Of a stretch of 64,000 nucleotides of DNA, positions 31,574-43,786 are shown one piece after another. This DNA is from Przewalskia tangutica (Eukaryota; Streptophyta; Magnoliopsida; Solanales; Solanaceae). The position numbers were made by a program, and so were the translations under genes. The stretch's first letter is position 1. Every line of letters begins with the position of its first letter. The stretch is taken from contig CM056734.1 in assembly GCA_029844215.1 (NCBI GenBank), positions 17,990,501 through 18,054,500 on the forward strand. Direction: 5' to 3'. The notes under the pieces were generated by a model. The model made no database searches. It was given only the letters and a program-made list of their open reading frames with translations, and was not told where the DNA came from.

Positions 31574-33081
31574 TCATTTTTAGTTAGTATTTTACTCATT
31601 TCATTTATGTTTAGTATAGTATTAGGGTTGTTTTCCTTTCTTTTGTGTCACAGCGGTCAGAAATGGAGAAATGACAAAAAGGAGATGAAATGAGCATAAA
31701 TGAGATGAAATTGCACACTAAAAAGGCCAATAAATGAAGTCTAAGAAGTTCCGGGAAATATAGAAGAAATCAGACGAAGACCGGACAAACAAAGGACGAA
31801 GAAACGAAAAATCCGGAAGAATGTCGCACGCGGCCATGGCTACCACCATCAAGCCGCCCAAAGTTTCGATTTTCAGCGCCGTGGCGCCGATTGCGTGCGG
31901 CCGACGCGGGATTTCTGAGTTTTGGGCCGAATTTGACACGTTTTTAGAGTCCAAAAGGTATAACTTTTCCTACCTAAATATTCCTTAAACCCTTTACCTA
32001 AGTGATTCCATAACTTTTCCTAAACCCTTTACCTAAAAGATTCCATAACTTTTCCTAAACCCTTTACCTAAAAGGATTCCATAACCTTTCCTACCTACAT
32101 AATCCCTAATCCTTTACCTAAAGAATTCTTGGGCTATAAATAGTCTCTACATCATTAGAAGAATGCCATCCTTCATTCCACAATCCATCACCCATCCCAT
32201 TCTCCATCCTACATTCCATCCCACACTTGACAATTCCATCTTGTAAATATTCCATAACACAATCCTTGGATGCTAGAAGGCTTGGAGACTTGTTCTTGAG
32301 TATTTTTCTTTTCTTTCTTTTGCTTTGTTTATTTCAGTTCATGTATGGAGATTATATTAGTTCTTAGTGTGACTATGGCTAGGAGCTAATTACTTTATTA
32401 GGGATTTCTTTGTGATTCACTTGAAACTCTATTCATGAATTAATATATTAGTGTGGTTTCTTCTTCACTTATTTAAGATTTATTCAATAGTTGTTTTGAT
32501 TGCTTGATAATTAACTGATCACTAGTTATCATTACTTATATGAGTTCTAATCGAAATTCGAAAGGGGAGATTGTGAATATGCTATAGTTGAATAAACATA
32601 GGTTTAAATCGTGGACGAAAGTACCCCGATACTTGTGTAGTTTAATAGGTTATTGCTTTTAATCCTCCTTTGTAGTCAATCTTGTCACCGAAAGGTAGAA
32701 GGGTTCTCCATTGGGGTTGAGTGTTTATATTACCTTAACAGGAGTATAAAACGGTCTAGTTAACCTGCTATCTTAACGTAGAAGAAGAAGTTAGTCTAAT
32801 TGTATTAAGGATTGAATAGAGTGGATAGTTGATGATCTTGGAAGCCCTAATTCTCCATCATAACTGATTTAAATCAAAGTATTTTCATAATTAGTTTATT
32901 TCCTGCATTATTAGTTTAGAATTCCAACTCAATTAACGTTAACCAAATATAAACTAAAGGATAGATAATCGGTACTTGAAAACCAGTCTCTGAGGACGAT
33001 ATTCGGTCTTACATAGACTATATTACTTGTCACGACACGTGCACTTGCGTTTAGTGTGTGCATAAATCGCGCATCATTGAG
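31569..33081 (-). mobile_element. LTR-like unit of 1.5 kb (Gypsy type)
   Basis: On the minus strand it starts TGATGCGCGATTTATGCAC and runs to about 31574; TTGAG lies on both sides (31569-31573, 33077-33081). The TGATGCGCG start with a GTGCACGTGTCGTGAC block is familiar from plant Tat-like Gypsy LTRs, by memory. The left end lacks a clear CA terminus. A longer flanking repeat, TTGAGAAATGGAAG, offers a second reading of the boundary. No coding frame is present inside. Confidence 0.45.
32004..32110. repeat. 35-36 bp tandem repeat, three copies
   Basis: ATTCCATAACTTTTCCTAAA followed by CCCTTTACCTAAAAG is repeated at about 32005, 32040 and 32076, with a diverged start at 31967. It lies inside the LTR-like unit. 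Confidence 0.8.
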
Positions 33082-34171
33082 AAATGGAAGGGTGGTGTGG
33101 CACAAATCTACCACATCGATAGGAAAGGGAAGAATTGTTCATGTTATAAGTCTCTAAACTGAATAAGAGAGCACCGCGGTGCTGCGTGTCCAGTGAGCAG
33201 TGAGCAGCCAACAACGGTAATATCAACAGTTTAATGTCTTTAAGGTGTTGGAACGTGTGGCTATTATTCCTGAACATTTTGGCTCTTCATTGAGCCTCTT
33301 AATAGTCATTAACACCTCCTATCCTCCTTACACTATATAATCAAGTCTTACTTTCATATTTGACAAGACACATAATGTACATGGAACACACAATATATGA
33401 GAACATATACAAAACAGAATATAGAGGAAGAACACACATAGAATACATATTTCTATAAGTTCTTCCTAGTTCATGAAATCTCTTCATTTCTTGCAATCTT
33501 ACACACTCAAAGATCCTTCTGATCAAGCGAACACTTGAGTCCCTTTGCTCACTTGTTTGATTGTTGTTTTATCTTGGGAGATAAGTTGCTAAGAAAAACG
33601 TTGAAAGGACATACGGGGGCAATATTATCTTAAGGAAAGATTGAAACTTCAATCGACTCAACAAGCCAATTATCTTGTTATATTTCCAGATTTCTAAACA
33701 TATTGTTGTTATTGTTTTCAAGGGGCTTGCTGCAGTTTCAACAAGAATCTCAAGATTTTAAGGAGGAGAAAATACTGAAGATCAAGAGCACCAACACTTA
33801 TTCATGTTGTAACAACTGATGTTAGGCTTCAAGTCTATTATATTGAAATTGTAATTGATTATCCTTTCTAAGCAATAGTGATAGTTGTATACTAATCCAT
33901 ACACACTGTAATGTCCAACACAAATTAATACAAATAAAATAAATCGAAACGGGGGGAGTATCTTTTATTGCTGCAAAAAAACATCTTTTGTTTTTTTATT
34001 TCGCACTTAATCAATAGGGGTAACTGGACATCAGTGAAGATCATGTTTCAAGTTATTTATTTTTCTTTGGATTATAAGTTACTTAAGTTATAACTCTCGA
34101 CCTCTAGCGTTTTCTTAAGAAAATGGTAGATTATTACGGTGTCTCTATATATATCAAGAGCGTGTGAAATA
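33082..34171. other. Retroelement debris, ends unresolved
   Basis: The block at 33082-33935 has LTR-like features (ACACTATATAATCAAG near 33335, polypyrimidine and TTG runs), but neither terminus nor coding sequence could be defined. A Stowaway right end (GAAACGGGGGGAGTA) is at about 33947. Confidence 0.4.
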
Positions 34172-35915
34172 TGTTGGGATTTCTTTGTTGGGTTCAGGTA
34201 AGCAGCGGAATTTGAAAATTTGTGTTTAAACCCAACAAGCGACGAACTGTAGGATGATTATGTAGTAATACAAATCATGTACACACATAACATGTATATA
34301 ACCGTAATATTTCGATAGAATACTTACGATAACTTTGGAGTATTTTAGTAATTCCGAGGGTGCGCACACAATTGATCCTCAATGACAAGTTTCAAGAACT
34401 ACGATGTATACCTCCTTAGAACAACTAGAAAATTTCGGCAGAGGTTCAAGAGAAAGTTTAATTCTAGGTCTCTAAGACATAGAATAATATATGAATAATC
34501 ATCTTTGAATAATGAATAAAAGCCCTCTATTTATAGTTGTGTTTTAGGTTAAAAAATGCAGCTAGGGTTTCTCGTGGGCCAGGCTTAGAAAACGAGGTGC
34601 AATGGGTCAGTCAGACTGACCCACTGCCTTGGCAGCGCCGCGATCCAAATAGGAGGCGTCGCGGCCCTATTGCGCCGCGACCCTATGTCCCAGGCACCGC
34701 AACCCTCGATGTCCAGTGTGGGACGTCATCTCGTTTTCATTTTAATTAAATTCAAAATCTAATTTCGACTTAATTAAATAATCATTATTCATTCAAATGT
34801 CTCGATTATAAATCGAGCATTTATGTTCTCTCATTACATCACTATATCAAAGGAACAATTGACATAGTGTTACCCTACAGGCCTTCACATACCGACACTA
34901 ATCATATTAGGGTCTACACGGAACTCCTATACGACACCGGAAGACGAACTCAATATGTGAAGTATATTTATATGATTCAGGTAAACTGAACCTCTATGTG
35001 GGAAGATAAAATCATTTCATTCACTACGAAGTCGATCAAGCTTAGGATTTTCCAAGTGTCTATTAAAATGGCTTGATCATTATATCTCATCTATATTGAT
35101 TGACAACAAGACCATATCCTAGATATGTCTATTGTGTTGGCCAACGGCTTAGTCAACCTAATATCACTGAGAAGTTGAGTGTTCTCTCGAATATACATTC
35201 GAGGAATGAATCCTAATCTTGGCTCAACTACCATCTTTAATCCACATCGTAATGTACCCAATACAAGTTGTATCTCAACCTATAAGACATTTGAGCTTAG
35301 GATATGATCAAAGTATATTGCTCTGTAAACAAGGTGCGTATCGACCTTAAGTCTAAGGACTTATATCTCCCACATGTTGATCATACTTTAGACATGTACA
35401 ACAAACAGTATATCATCAGGGTATACCAATACTTCCAAAGTATCCATGTGTTAATCATGAGTAGTTGTAACTCGTAGCAGGTGAGACATACCACATCCTC
35501 TAAGGATGTGATGCAGACCACATGTCGACTTATCACATATCGTCGATATCCCATTCTCGATGATCATTAGTCGATACTATTTAAAGAGTTATATTATAAT
35601 ATTAATATCTCGCACTATTAATAACAATGTAAGCTCTAGTGATAAATATTATAAAATATTACAAACAATCAACTAATACTTCAATAATTGCAAATGACAA
35701 AATATCAATTTTCATTAATAATAATATGAATGTGTATAAAGTAAATTTGTCCTATTACATATTGTCTCTAGGACATGCATATACTTTCAATCTTCCACTT
35801 GGCCTAGAGCCAATCTCCAACATAATTAATACCCATATTCTCAAAATAACCATTATACTTGACTAAGCTTAATGGTTTAGTGAATGGGTCAGTTACATTA
35901 TCGTCTGTGGGAACA
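34172..35915 (-). mobile_element. Copia 3' LTR (1.6 kb) with end of pol
   Basis: On the minus strand the tail of a Copia RNase H region (NVTDPFTKPLSLVKYNGYFENMG, 35915-35820) is followed by the purine tract GGAAGAT and an LTR starting TGAAAGTATATG at 35789 and ending AAATCCCAACA at 34172 (1,618 bp). Large LTRs and this pol terminus fit Angela/TAR-like Copia elements. The element is cut off at about 35916, where another Copia element begins; no 5' half is present. A GC-rich stretch at 34610-34710 lies in the LTR. Confidence 0.65.
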
Positions 35916-38900
35916 TGTTGATGGTGGTGGCGGCAACCGGAGATGGTTGTGACACATAGTGGTGTACTGGCAGACTACCAGTGGTGTCAGTGTCATTTCT
36001 AGGCAGCGGAGATGTGTGGGTGGCGGATCTGACTGGAGGGGTTGGGGAGCTGTCGACCTGACTGTCGGTGGTGGTAGTTTGTGCATCTGCCGCCGTGAAA
36101 CAGTGGCAGCCTGATGGAGTGCCTATTGGACAAGCGGTGATGGGTTCGAATCTTCGAGGAAATGGTAATCAGCGACTCGAAATGTTTTAATGTTGTCAAA
36201 TGGGAAACATACTCAACAAAAGTGATGTGGCGAGAAATTATAATTTTGTCGATGGAGAGTTCTAAGCACAAGTACCCCTTATGGTTTGACGGAAAACCTA
36301 TGAAGGCGCACATAGTAGATCTGGGTGCCAATTTGTGAGGGATCGTGTATGTCAGATTAGGGTATCACAAACAACCGAAAAATCAAAGATGGTCATAGGT
36401 GGGGATCCGACGCTAGAGAATTTTGGTGGGTGTCCTATTTTGAATCGCACGTGTAGGTAAAATGTTGAGAATGTGTTCTACAATTTTTAGTGCATATACC
36501 CAAAAAGTAGGGGGAGACTTATGAAAAATGAGGGTACGAATCATATTATTAATGGTTCGAAGAATTCTTTTAGATTTTCCATTTTGAGGGAAGGTATGGG
36601 GGCACGAGAAATGAAAGATCATGACATTATCCGCACAGAAATTATGAAATAGGAAATTTTAAACTCACAACCATTATCACATTGAAATGATTTTATATTT
36701 TTTTCAAATTGCGTTTTGACCAGTTTACGAAACTCAACAAATTTTGAGAAGACTTGAGATATGAGTGAATAGACCCAAAGAAAGTGAGAAAAATCCAAAA
36801 ATACTAAATAATATTTGTGACCTAAGTTGCTAGTTATGAGAGATACCCATAAATAAATGTAAATAATATCAAAGAGAGAGAAAGTAGTACTCATAGAAGT
36901 CATAAATGGTAGTCTAACGTGTTTACCTAACTGACAAGAGGAGCAACAATGAGAGAGGTTCCCTATGTTACACAAGATTAAATTTAGATTTCTAAGAGAA
37001 TAAACAATGTGAGAACCTGGATGACCAAGTCTACTATGCCACGTTGATGGAGATATGGGTGTTAGAACGGTGGGAGGAGTGACACTAACATCGAATATGG
37101 GTAGGAAGGGATATAGGTCCCACTCACTATTGCATCATGTAAGGAGTTTTTCAGTACGGAGGTCCATTACATAAAATCCAAACGGGTCAAAGTTAATTGA
37201 GACATAATTATCAGTGACAAATTTTTATGAGAGAAATATTTTTGATAATGTTTGGGAAATAAAAGATGTTTTTGAGAGAGAAGGGAATGCGGTTGTGGGG
37301 TAAGGGAGTGGCCAAATCCATGAATTGGAATGCGATGACTATTACCGACCATGATAGACTGCAGAGTATATAAATTTCGAAGTTGAGTGAGATTACCAGA
37401 ATTATTGATGAGGTGAGATGTGGCGCCCGTATCCATATACCACGCATTATCGGGTTGCCATGAGTCAATGTAGCGAAAGCCTGACCCAAAGTGAATTGGA
37501 TATGGCCTGGAGAGGACTGTTGAGCTCCAATTAATTGGGCCTGATGACGTTGGACCGTTTGCTGAATGCCCATCGACTGGGTTGGTCGGGTCTGCTAGGC
37601 CTCATGTCTGATGGTCCATTGTTGGGCCTTAGGAAGCTGAACCAATTAGGGATGTCAACGCAGCGGGGAGGGGGAAGGGTACCCATACTCGTACCCGCCA
37701 CCTAAAACCTACCCTCACACCCGCCCCACCATCCATCACGGGTAATAATTCCTCCACCCGTACGCGCCTGGCGGGTATATGATTACATCTGCCCCCGCCC
37801 CACTTCCCGACTGGTACCCATTACCCGCCTCACCACCCATTGGGTACCCGCATATCCGTCTACCCGCCTCATTTACCCACCTAAAATATTCAACTAATCA
37901 ATGTATGTTCTACACTTCTACTCATGTATAAAAAAATTAACAAAGCTCAAATCCTGCATCAGTAAGTTAACTCTTCAATATTTAATTAAAACATTCTACA
38001 TTAAAGCCTCGGCAGTTGACGGAGGAAGACGACTACGATGAGTACTCAACACACCACCACATATGCTAAAATAGACTCAGAAGCAATACTAGAAACTGGG
38101 ATACTTAGGATGTCCCTTGCTATCCTTTGAATAAGTGGGAATGTCGATCTATTAGTTTTCCACCAAACAAGGATATCGAAGTCATCGTCAAGAGGTACAT
38201 TAGGAGTCTCAAAATACTTCTCCAACTCCGATTTTTCTTGAACTTGATTCTCCTCCACCTCCAAATATTTAGCAAAGTCACTCATCCTTCCTTTTTCACT
38301 AACTTTATCAGATGGTGGTAGCGTGGAATTAAAAATTTATTCTTTTCCTTTACCCTTTCCGTAACGAATATTCACGCGTCAAATCCTTCAAAACATCTTT
38401 CACCTTCTCCACCTCAAAATCAATTTCATAGTCCTCATAAAGTTGTTTGTAGTAATAACGAACGAGTGGTATCTTAGATCGAGGGTCTAATATGGTTGCC
38501 ACGGCTAGAATAGTATTCACATCACCCCAATACTTGTTATATTTTTCCAACATTTTTGTTGTCATATTTTTTATCAGATGATGTAATCCAGTTATTCAAT
38601 GCACATTTAATTTCACATATGTTGCAAAAATAAACATTGATAGTAGGATATTTAGTGGCAGAAACCGAGAATGTTTATTTATTTATTTATACTTTTTTTT
38701 CACTTTTAAATCATATTTGAACTTTGGGCTAAGGAAACAAGTTGCAGGCCCATTATTAGGCGGTGCGAGTATGGGTGGTGCGGGTACGGTGTGGGTAGCG
38801 GGTACGGTGCGGGTCTTATATGAAATCCTTCCCCGCCCCACTACCCATACCGGGTAGCATTTTTGATACCCATACCCGCCCCACCACCTACCAAATCATC

Positions 38901-39677
38901 CCCATACTCGATTCGACTGCAGCGGGTGCGGGGTGGTACGCGTTACGCCCCAGCGTCCCTGGGGCCAGATTGGTGAAAGCTCATCAACTGGCTGGTCGAT
39001 TTAACCATTTGCTAAGAGTGGGCTTCTTTGGATGTGGCCCATCTTCGACGTGGCCAGGTAGTGTGCTGTTTCCTGAGACCATCTGCCACCACTGCCGCGG
39101 TGGCTGCTGCCACGATCAAGGTCGGTTTCTGCCATGGCGTCTGTCAGAGAGGAGGCGAGAGGCGAGAGAAGGGAATTTTTTTTGGCAATATACGCGTAGT
39201 ATTGGCCCTATACGATGTGTATAACGGCTTAAAATAGCTATATACATGTAGTATACAGTTACTGGAGAAGTATATCAGTCATATACATGTGTATATCAGC
39301 GCGTATTGGTTGTGATATGGAGGAAAATAGGGCGGTATATCAGTGATATATCATGTGTATACAAAGTTGTTTGTAGAATATAAATGTTGGACAGTAGTAT
39401 ATCAGCGTATATCAGATGTATACCGACTGTATACATGCAGTTTGGTGCCTGAAAAAAACGTGAATAGCGGCCAAATATTAGATTTTAGGCCGGGAAGGAT
39501 TATTGGCTCTTGATACCTTGTAGAATTGTATTAATCTCACTTGGGGAACTTTTCTCATTAATACAATATATATAGGGTATACAATGTAGAATCCTTATAC
39601 AATAGATATTCTATATTTATCATAATTTTATAAGATTAAAAATGGCTAAATAATATTTATATTACATTCTAATAGCA
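35916..39677 (-). mobile_element. Copia element, 5' half, with nested hAT element
   Basis: The 5' LTR (39519-39677, TG...CA on both strands) is followed on the minus strand by a primer site GGTATCAAGAGCC (39504-39516), gag remnants (39480-38980 and 37640-37580), protease (MDTGATSHLINNSGNL at 37436, retaining the DTG-type active site), and integrase pieces (36975-36413: the SCQLGKHVRLPF zinc-binding tail, FQCDNG, FSCPHTFPQNGKSKRI). A frame at 36331-36000 gives the integrase C-terminal block (FIGFPSNHKGYLCLELS). Reverse transcriptase and the 3' LTR are missing. Frameshifts and stops occur throughout. Confidence 0.65.
37647..38961 (-). pseudogene. hAT transposase pseudogene/element
   Basis: The unit begins TAGGGATGTCAACG and ends CAGCGTCCCTG, imperfect inverted ends with GC-rich subterminal repeats of GGGTACGG/TACCCGC type on both sides (37670-37870 and 38765-38950). 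On the minus strand, 38565-38350 encodes EKYNKYWGDVNTILAVAT followed by LDPRSKIPLVRYYYKQLY (RNase H-like/DUF4413 block). Then 38285-38046 encodes the hAT dimerisation domain (ILVWWKTNRSTFPLIQRIAR, then SIPVSSIASES). The N-terminal BED finger and catalytic half are gone. The flanking octamers (GAACCAAT / GGGCCAGA) only partly agree, so the TSD is decayed or displaced. Confidence 0.65.
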
Positions 39678-40400
39678 GGTGTCGTTCATTGGCACGTGTT
39701 GCATGCATGTAGCGCTATAGCCTATATGTGTCTATTGCGGCATTGACACAATTTGTAATGGCACTCGAGCCATAAAAATAAGGACGACACTGGTCATGTG
39801 TTGCGGCATGAAGGCTAGATACGGCCATGAGTGTGCTGGAGAGGTGAGTACGTGTATCACATAAATGGGATGTAGCATGTGCTTGGTGAAGACACCATGG
39901 AGGCAATTGATATGTGTTCTGGCGCCAAGCTACATCCTCAATATTTTCCTTGGGCCAGATGTTTCTGTCTGCGACAAATTATTTATTATGAAAAATAAAT
40001 TACAAATAATATATGAAGAAATAAAAATTATTTTTTATATAAACAATGTGGGTATAATTTTATTTATGTCTTGATTCTTCTTTTTTAAATTATTCCTATG
40101 ATTCGAGGGTCGTTAATAATGTCTTTCCTGCATGTATGATAATTTAAACCTCATTGCGATATATTTGATCGTCGGCAAGCTTTAAGAAAATCATTATCTG
40201 ATGGCTTAATCCGTTCTAAGTATCCCAGAAGTTTATGAGATATTGATCATATTAGATGTATTTCTTCATTTCGGCTTGGGGGAGTTGTTGGCTGGTATCA
40301 TTATCCAGTAACATTGAGGTCGAATGGAAAGCTATAGGATTATGTTTGGGACTATATATATTATAATTAGGGACGTATCATTATCCAATATTTCTATCGG
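39678..40400. other. Intergenic spacer, nothing recognised
   Basis: Neither gene nor element termini are visible. Confidence 0.4.
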
Positions 40401-40690
40401 AACATTTTCTCCTCCTGTACTACAATTGATGACAATACTATGATTTTTATACGTGTTTATTTTTCTCTTTTGGTCGACGACGATTTACTTACATGTATAA
40501 CTACACTTGCCCAGTGTGTGATGCGCTCAACCAAGAAAGTTTATGCAGGATCGAACTCGTGGCCTTGCGGTCATCACACTTCTTCTGGCCATTCTGCATG
40601 CGGGTAACATTTTCTCCTCCTGTACTACAATTGATGACAATACTATGATTTTTATACGTGTTTATTTTTCTCTTTTGGTCGACGATTTAC
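40401..40690. repeat. 85-88 bp direct repeat around a tRNA-like insert
   Basis: A segment starting AACATTTTCTCCTCCTGTAC occurs at 40401-40488 and 40606-40690; apart from a 3-bp indel (GACGACGA versus GACGA) the copies are the same. The 117 bases between contain, on the minus strand, GAGTTCGATCCTGC, a good pol III B-box, as in a tRNA-derived SINE head. The repeat is far longer than a normal SINE target duplication. Confidence 0.7.
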
Positions 40691-41229
40691 AGTCAGTAGA
40701 AAGTATCCTCTCGTTTCTATATTGATTGCTTGAATCTACAAGCTACCTGATTTCCAACAATAATTCTAAAATTGCAATCTGCAAATGCACGGGCTCTTTA
40801 TTTGATGCAGTTTTGTTATGTACTATGGGCTGAATTAGCACAGTCATGATGGCCCAACCAACCGAGCACTTCCATTTATGTGAAACAGATGAATCAGTTT
40901 CTCTTGTTGCTCATTTTAAATATTTGGTCCGATACTTACTTTTTTGCACAATTTTTTAATACATAGTCTATTACAAATTGAGTGATCAACTTTAACTTTT
41001 CGGCACTATCATAATTTTGAAATTGTAACCGACTTTCTTGCTTGATCTAAAAGTATATAACTAAAATCATCATAGAAAAGAACCGTGATTGTGGATAAAT
41101 TTAATTCTTTGAATAGAGGGAGTATTATATAACTTAAAATTCTTACGAAATGAATAAAGTTAACATGCAAAAAAATATATGTCACTAAACCGTGATGGCT
41201 AGATTTGGTGCAACAAAAGTTTGTTTACA
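40691..41229. other. Intergenic spacer
   Basis: No gene is seen. A weak MITE-like right end (AATAGAGGGAGTATTATAT) lies near 41113. Confidence 0.4.
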
Positions 41230-41621
41230 AGAATAGAAACACATTATCCGCTGATAGTGGCCCAATGACCATTAGTCAAATTTGTGGCCTTAGGGTCACA
41301 AATTCGATTCTCGGCGGATACGTTCTCCGGGGCATATGCCTCGTATTAAAGCCTGGTAGCTTAACTGCGCGGGCATGTTGCAGTGTGGGTTTGATTCCCT
41401 CCAGACAAGTCGCAGTGAGTCGACTCAGAAGATTGATCCATGGTAGCGATCGACATCGAACGCGGTGCACATCCCGCGATTTACCCGACAGATGACGGCT
41501 GGGACGGTTCCATCGCTGCGAAGCCTAGTATCGCGATTTGTGCAGTGCGGCTATATATGGGGATCTAAATGGCGAGGCGCGGATTATAAAAACAAAAGAA
41601 AAAAAAGAATAGAAACACATT
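41230..41621 (+). mobile_element. SINE-like retroposon with two tRNA-like heads
   Basis: A perfect 16-bp direct repeat AGAATAGAAACACATT (41230-41245 and 41606-41621) brackets 360 bp ending in an A-rich tail (ACAAAAGAAAAAA), so this is a retroposed insertion. Two pol III promoter-like units lie inside: one at about 41257-41325 (GTGGCCCAATGACC, then AATTCGATTC) and one at about 41350-41400 (GGTAGCTTAACTGCG, then GGTTTGATTCC as B-box). It thus looks like a dimeric SINE. No protein is encoded. The family name is not known to me. Confidence 0.75.
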
Positions 41622-42100
41622 CGAGGGCCGGCCCATCATTTGCTTGAACAAGCTTACTCTGATCATAAAAGGTCCAACACAAAAATTACGGCCCAATAGT
41701 AAGTTGGTTAAAAATAGGCGCACGTGACTACCTACTTGCTGCATGCATCACATGGCAATAAAATGGTCAAAATATTTATCAGTCTTGACAATTCTACGGC
41801 GTTTACACACACGCTAATCCCCTTCTCTTAAACATGGCAGTGACAACAACTTGATGACATAAGACTCTATGTCACTTGTACTCCCTCGTGTACCAAAAAA
41901 ATATTTTGCATTGCGTGTTTACATTAAAATTTGCCAATTTATCATGATTAAAGATAATTAAATTTAGTACATATATTAATTCATTATAATTTAATAATAA
42001 TATAGTCTTATAAGTGAGATCTAAGGAGTATAGAATCAGTGGCGGATCCAGGAGATAGAATATACATAAATCTTATTTATATCCGCCAGTGTATAGAATA
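41622..42100. other. Intergenic spacer
   Basis: A CACGTG motif near 41721 and a partial MITE end (ACTCCCTCGTGTACC at 41880) are the only features seen. TAGAATATACAT occurs at 42057-42068 and again at 42094-42105, just before the next element. Confidence 0.4.
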
Positions 42101-42105
42101 TACAT

Positions 42106-43025
42106 TGAAAGGGAGAATTGTCGAACTTAACTATGGAATAAATAATTTCAGCAAAGAAGAAGAATGCATGAAACTTAAAGGCGATGAGGAATGTTCCCAA
42201 AAATGTTACGTGATACGAATGGAACATTAACAAAAACGCAGAACTAAAAACTGAATTTAAGATGCAGCGGAAATAAATCAAGGACACCCAAGATTGTTTT
42301 TCATAAGTTATATAATTGTATATAACTTATAGTGGTCTCATGACCAAAAATTTATTGTATAAAAATTATACAATCTTACAAATCCCTTGAAAATGAATAG
42401 TAATCAAGTAAACGAAAGGGATTAAAAAGAAGTTAAATCCTAACTTCTAAGCCTGAAAAATCTATCTAAGATAGAAGTGAAAAACACCCTATTACAATTG
42501 CTTTGAGTTGAAAGAACAAGTATAGATCTTAAGAAAGCAATTCGTAATTTTGAACAAGTGTAATCACAAAACAGTGCTCGATCCAAATTGCTGAGGCAAT
42601 ATTTGAGGCGTCTCGATCTGAATTTACTTCGTGGAAAACCGGATGATTAAACCTGGAGTGAACACTCTATTTATAGTGGAGAGTCCACGGCAGGCTCCTT
42701 GATTCTCGGTGGAGGTTGAGCGAAATGGGGTTGGTTGGGTTCTTCACCTTAAAACTCTCACCGATTTGACTTTGTCTTCCGAGAATGCTCTCCGCATGCA
42801 CTCCTCGACTTGTCTTGTCGAAGTACTATCGTGTTTCCTTAGCTCACAACCAAGCCAAACATTCACGTGATAAAATCTTCTCGCCTTCGAGAATGCCTCG
42901 TGAAGGTAAACTTATGCGAAATGTCCTCCCGGATGTCACGACATTTGGGATGACATTTTCTGTTTACTTAACACCAAAAAGAGACATGTTACGGAAAATG
43001 TTAGGACACGATCCTAACACTAACA
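42106..43025 (-). repeat. 3' LTR of the complete Copia element
   Basis: 920 bp; TG at 42106 and CA at the end (CTAACACTAACA). It aligns throughout with the 935-bp LTR at 50799-51733. It differs mainly by short deletions, many of them loss of the middle base of CAG or CTG (see findings). A T-rich TATTTATAGTGGAGAGTCC promoter-like block is shared. Confidence 0.9.
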
Positions 43026-43042
43026 ATCTCCCCTTTTGCCTT
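43026..43042 (-). promoter_or_regulatory. Polypurine tract
   Basis: The minus strand reads AGGCAAAAGGGGAGAT directly before the 3' LTR, the expected plus-strand priming site of an LTR retrotransposon. The same motif precedes the LTRs of copies A and B. Confidence 0.8.
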
Positions 43043-43786
43043 TCTTCACAAAACTAAATAGTTTAATGATTTTATCACGTGCAAATATCTCAACCTTCAA
43101 CTGCAAGGTTATAAAGCACGATATATACACTATGTGCGGTAAGTTACTCGAATCGAGTATGATGCAAATGCGAGTATACATCTAAAAGATTAATGCTGAA
43201 ACCATCAATACACATAAAGATAGAATAAACAAAGAATATATAAATGAATTAAAATGTCTCAAATCACGAGCCAAATAACTACCACAACTAAAAGCATTCA
43301 ACAATCGCTACTTAGCGGCTAAACACAAAGAACACAACTTGAGCTATTTCATTTCGGATGTCTTACGGTTTCATCTCCCTGCGTCAAGATCCTCTGGTTT
43401 GAGCATTCACTGTCGCTTGCTCCCGACTGCACCCATCTCCCTTTTGGGAAGAAAGCAAAAATAGGTAGCGTTCCTGCTTCCACCGTGGCTACCAGCACGG
43501 TCCACTCGCGATCTGGGCATTGAGCTTTGCAATCTCTTGCACCAGCGATTATCGAGACGATCGTGAGATATTCAGGAGATATGCAGGACATTTACGTAAC
43601 ACTAGCAATTCCACGGTATTCGTCCATGGAAGATCAATGACTCGCTCTTGCTTCTTGGGATCGTCGATTAACGACGTATACTTGAGTTCTTTCCAGAGCA
43701 GATCCTGTTAGGGCTTGGAATCCTGTGAGGTTAGTATCTTAAAGATCAATGAGGAAAGGAGGATGATACGTGTCCTTTCGCCATAT

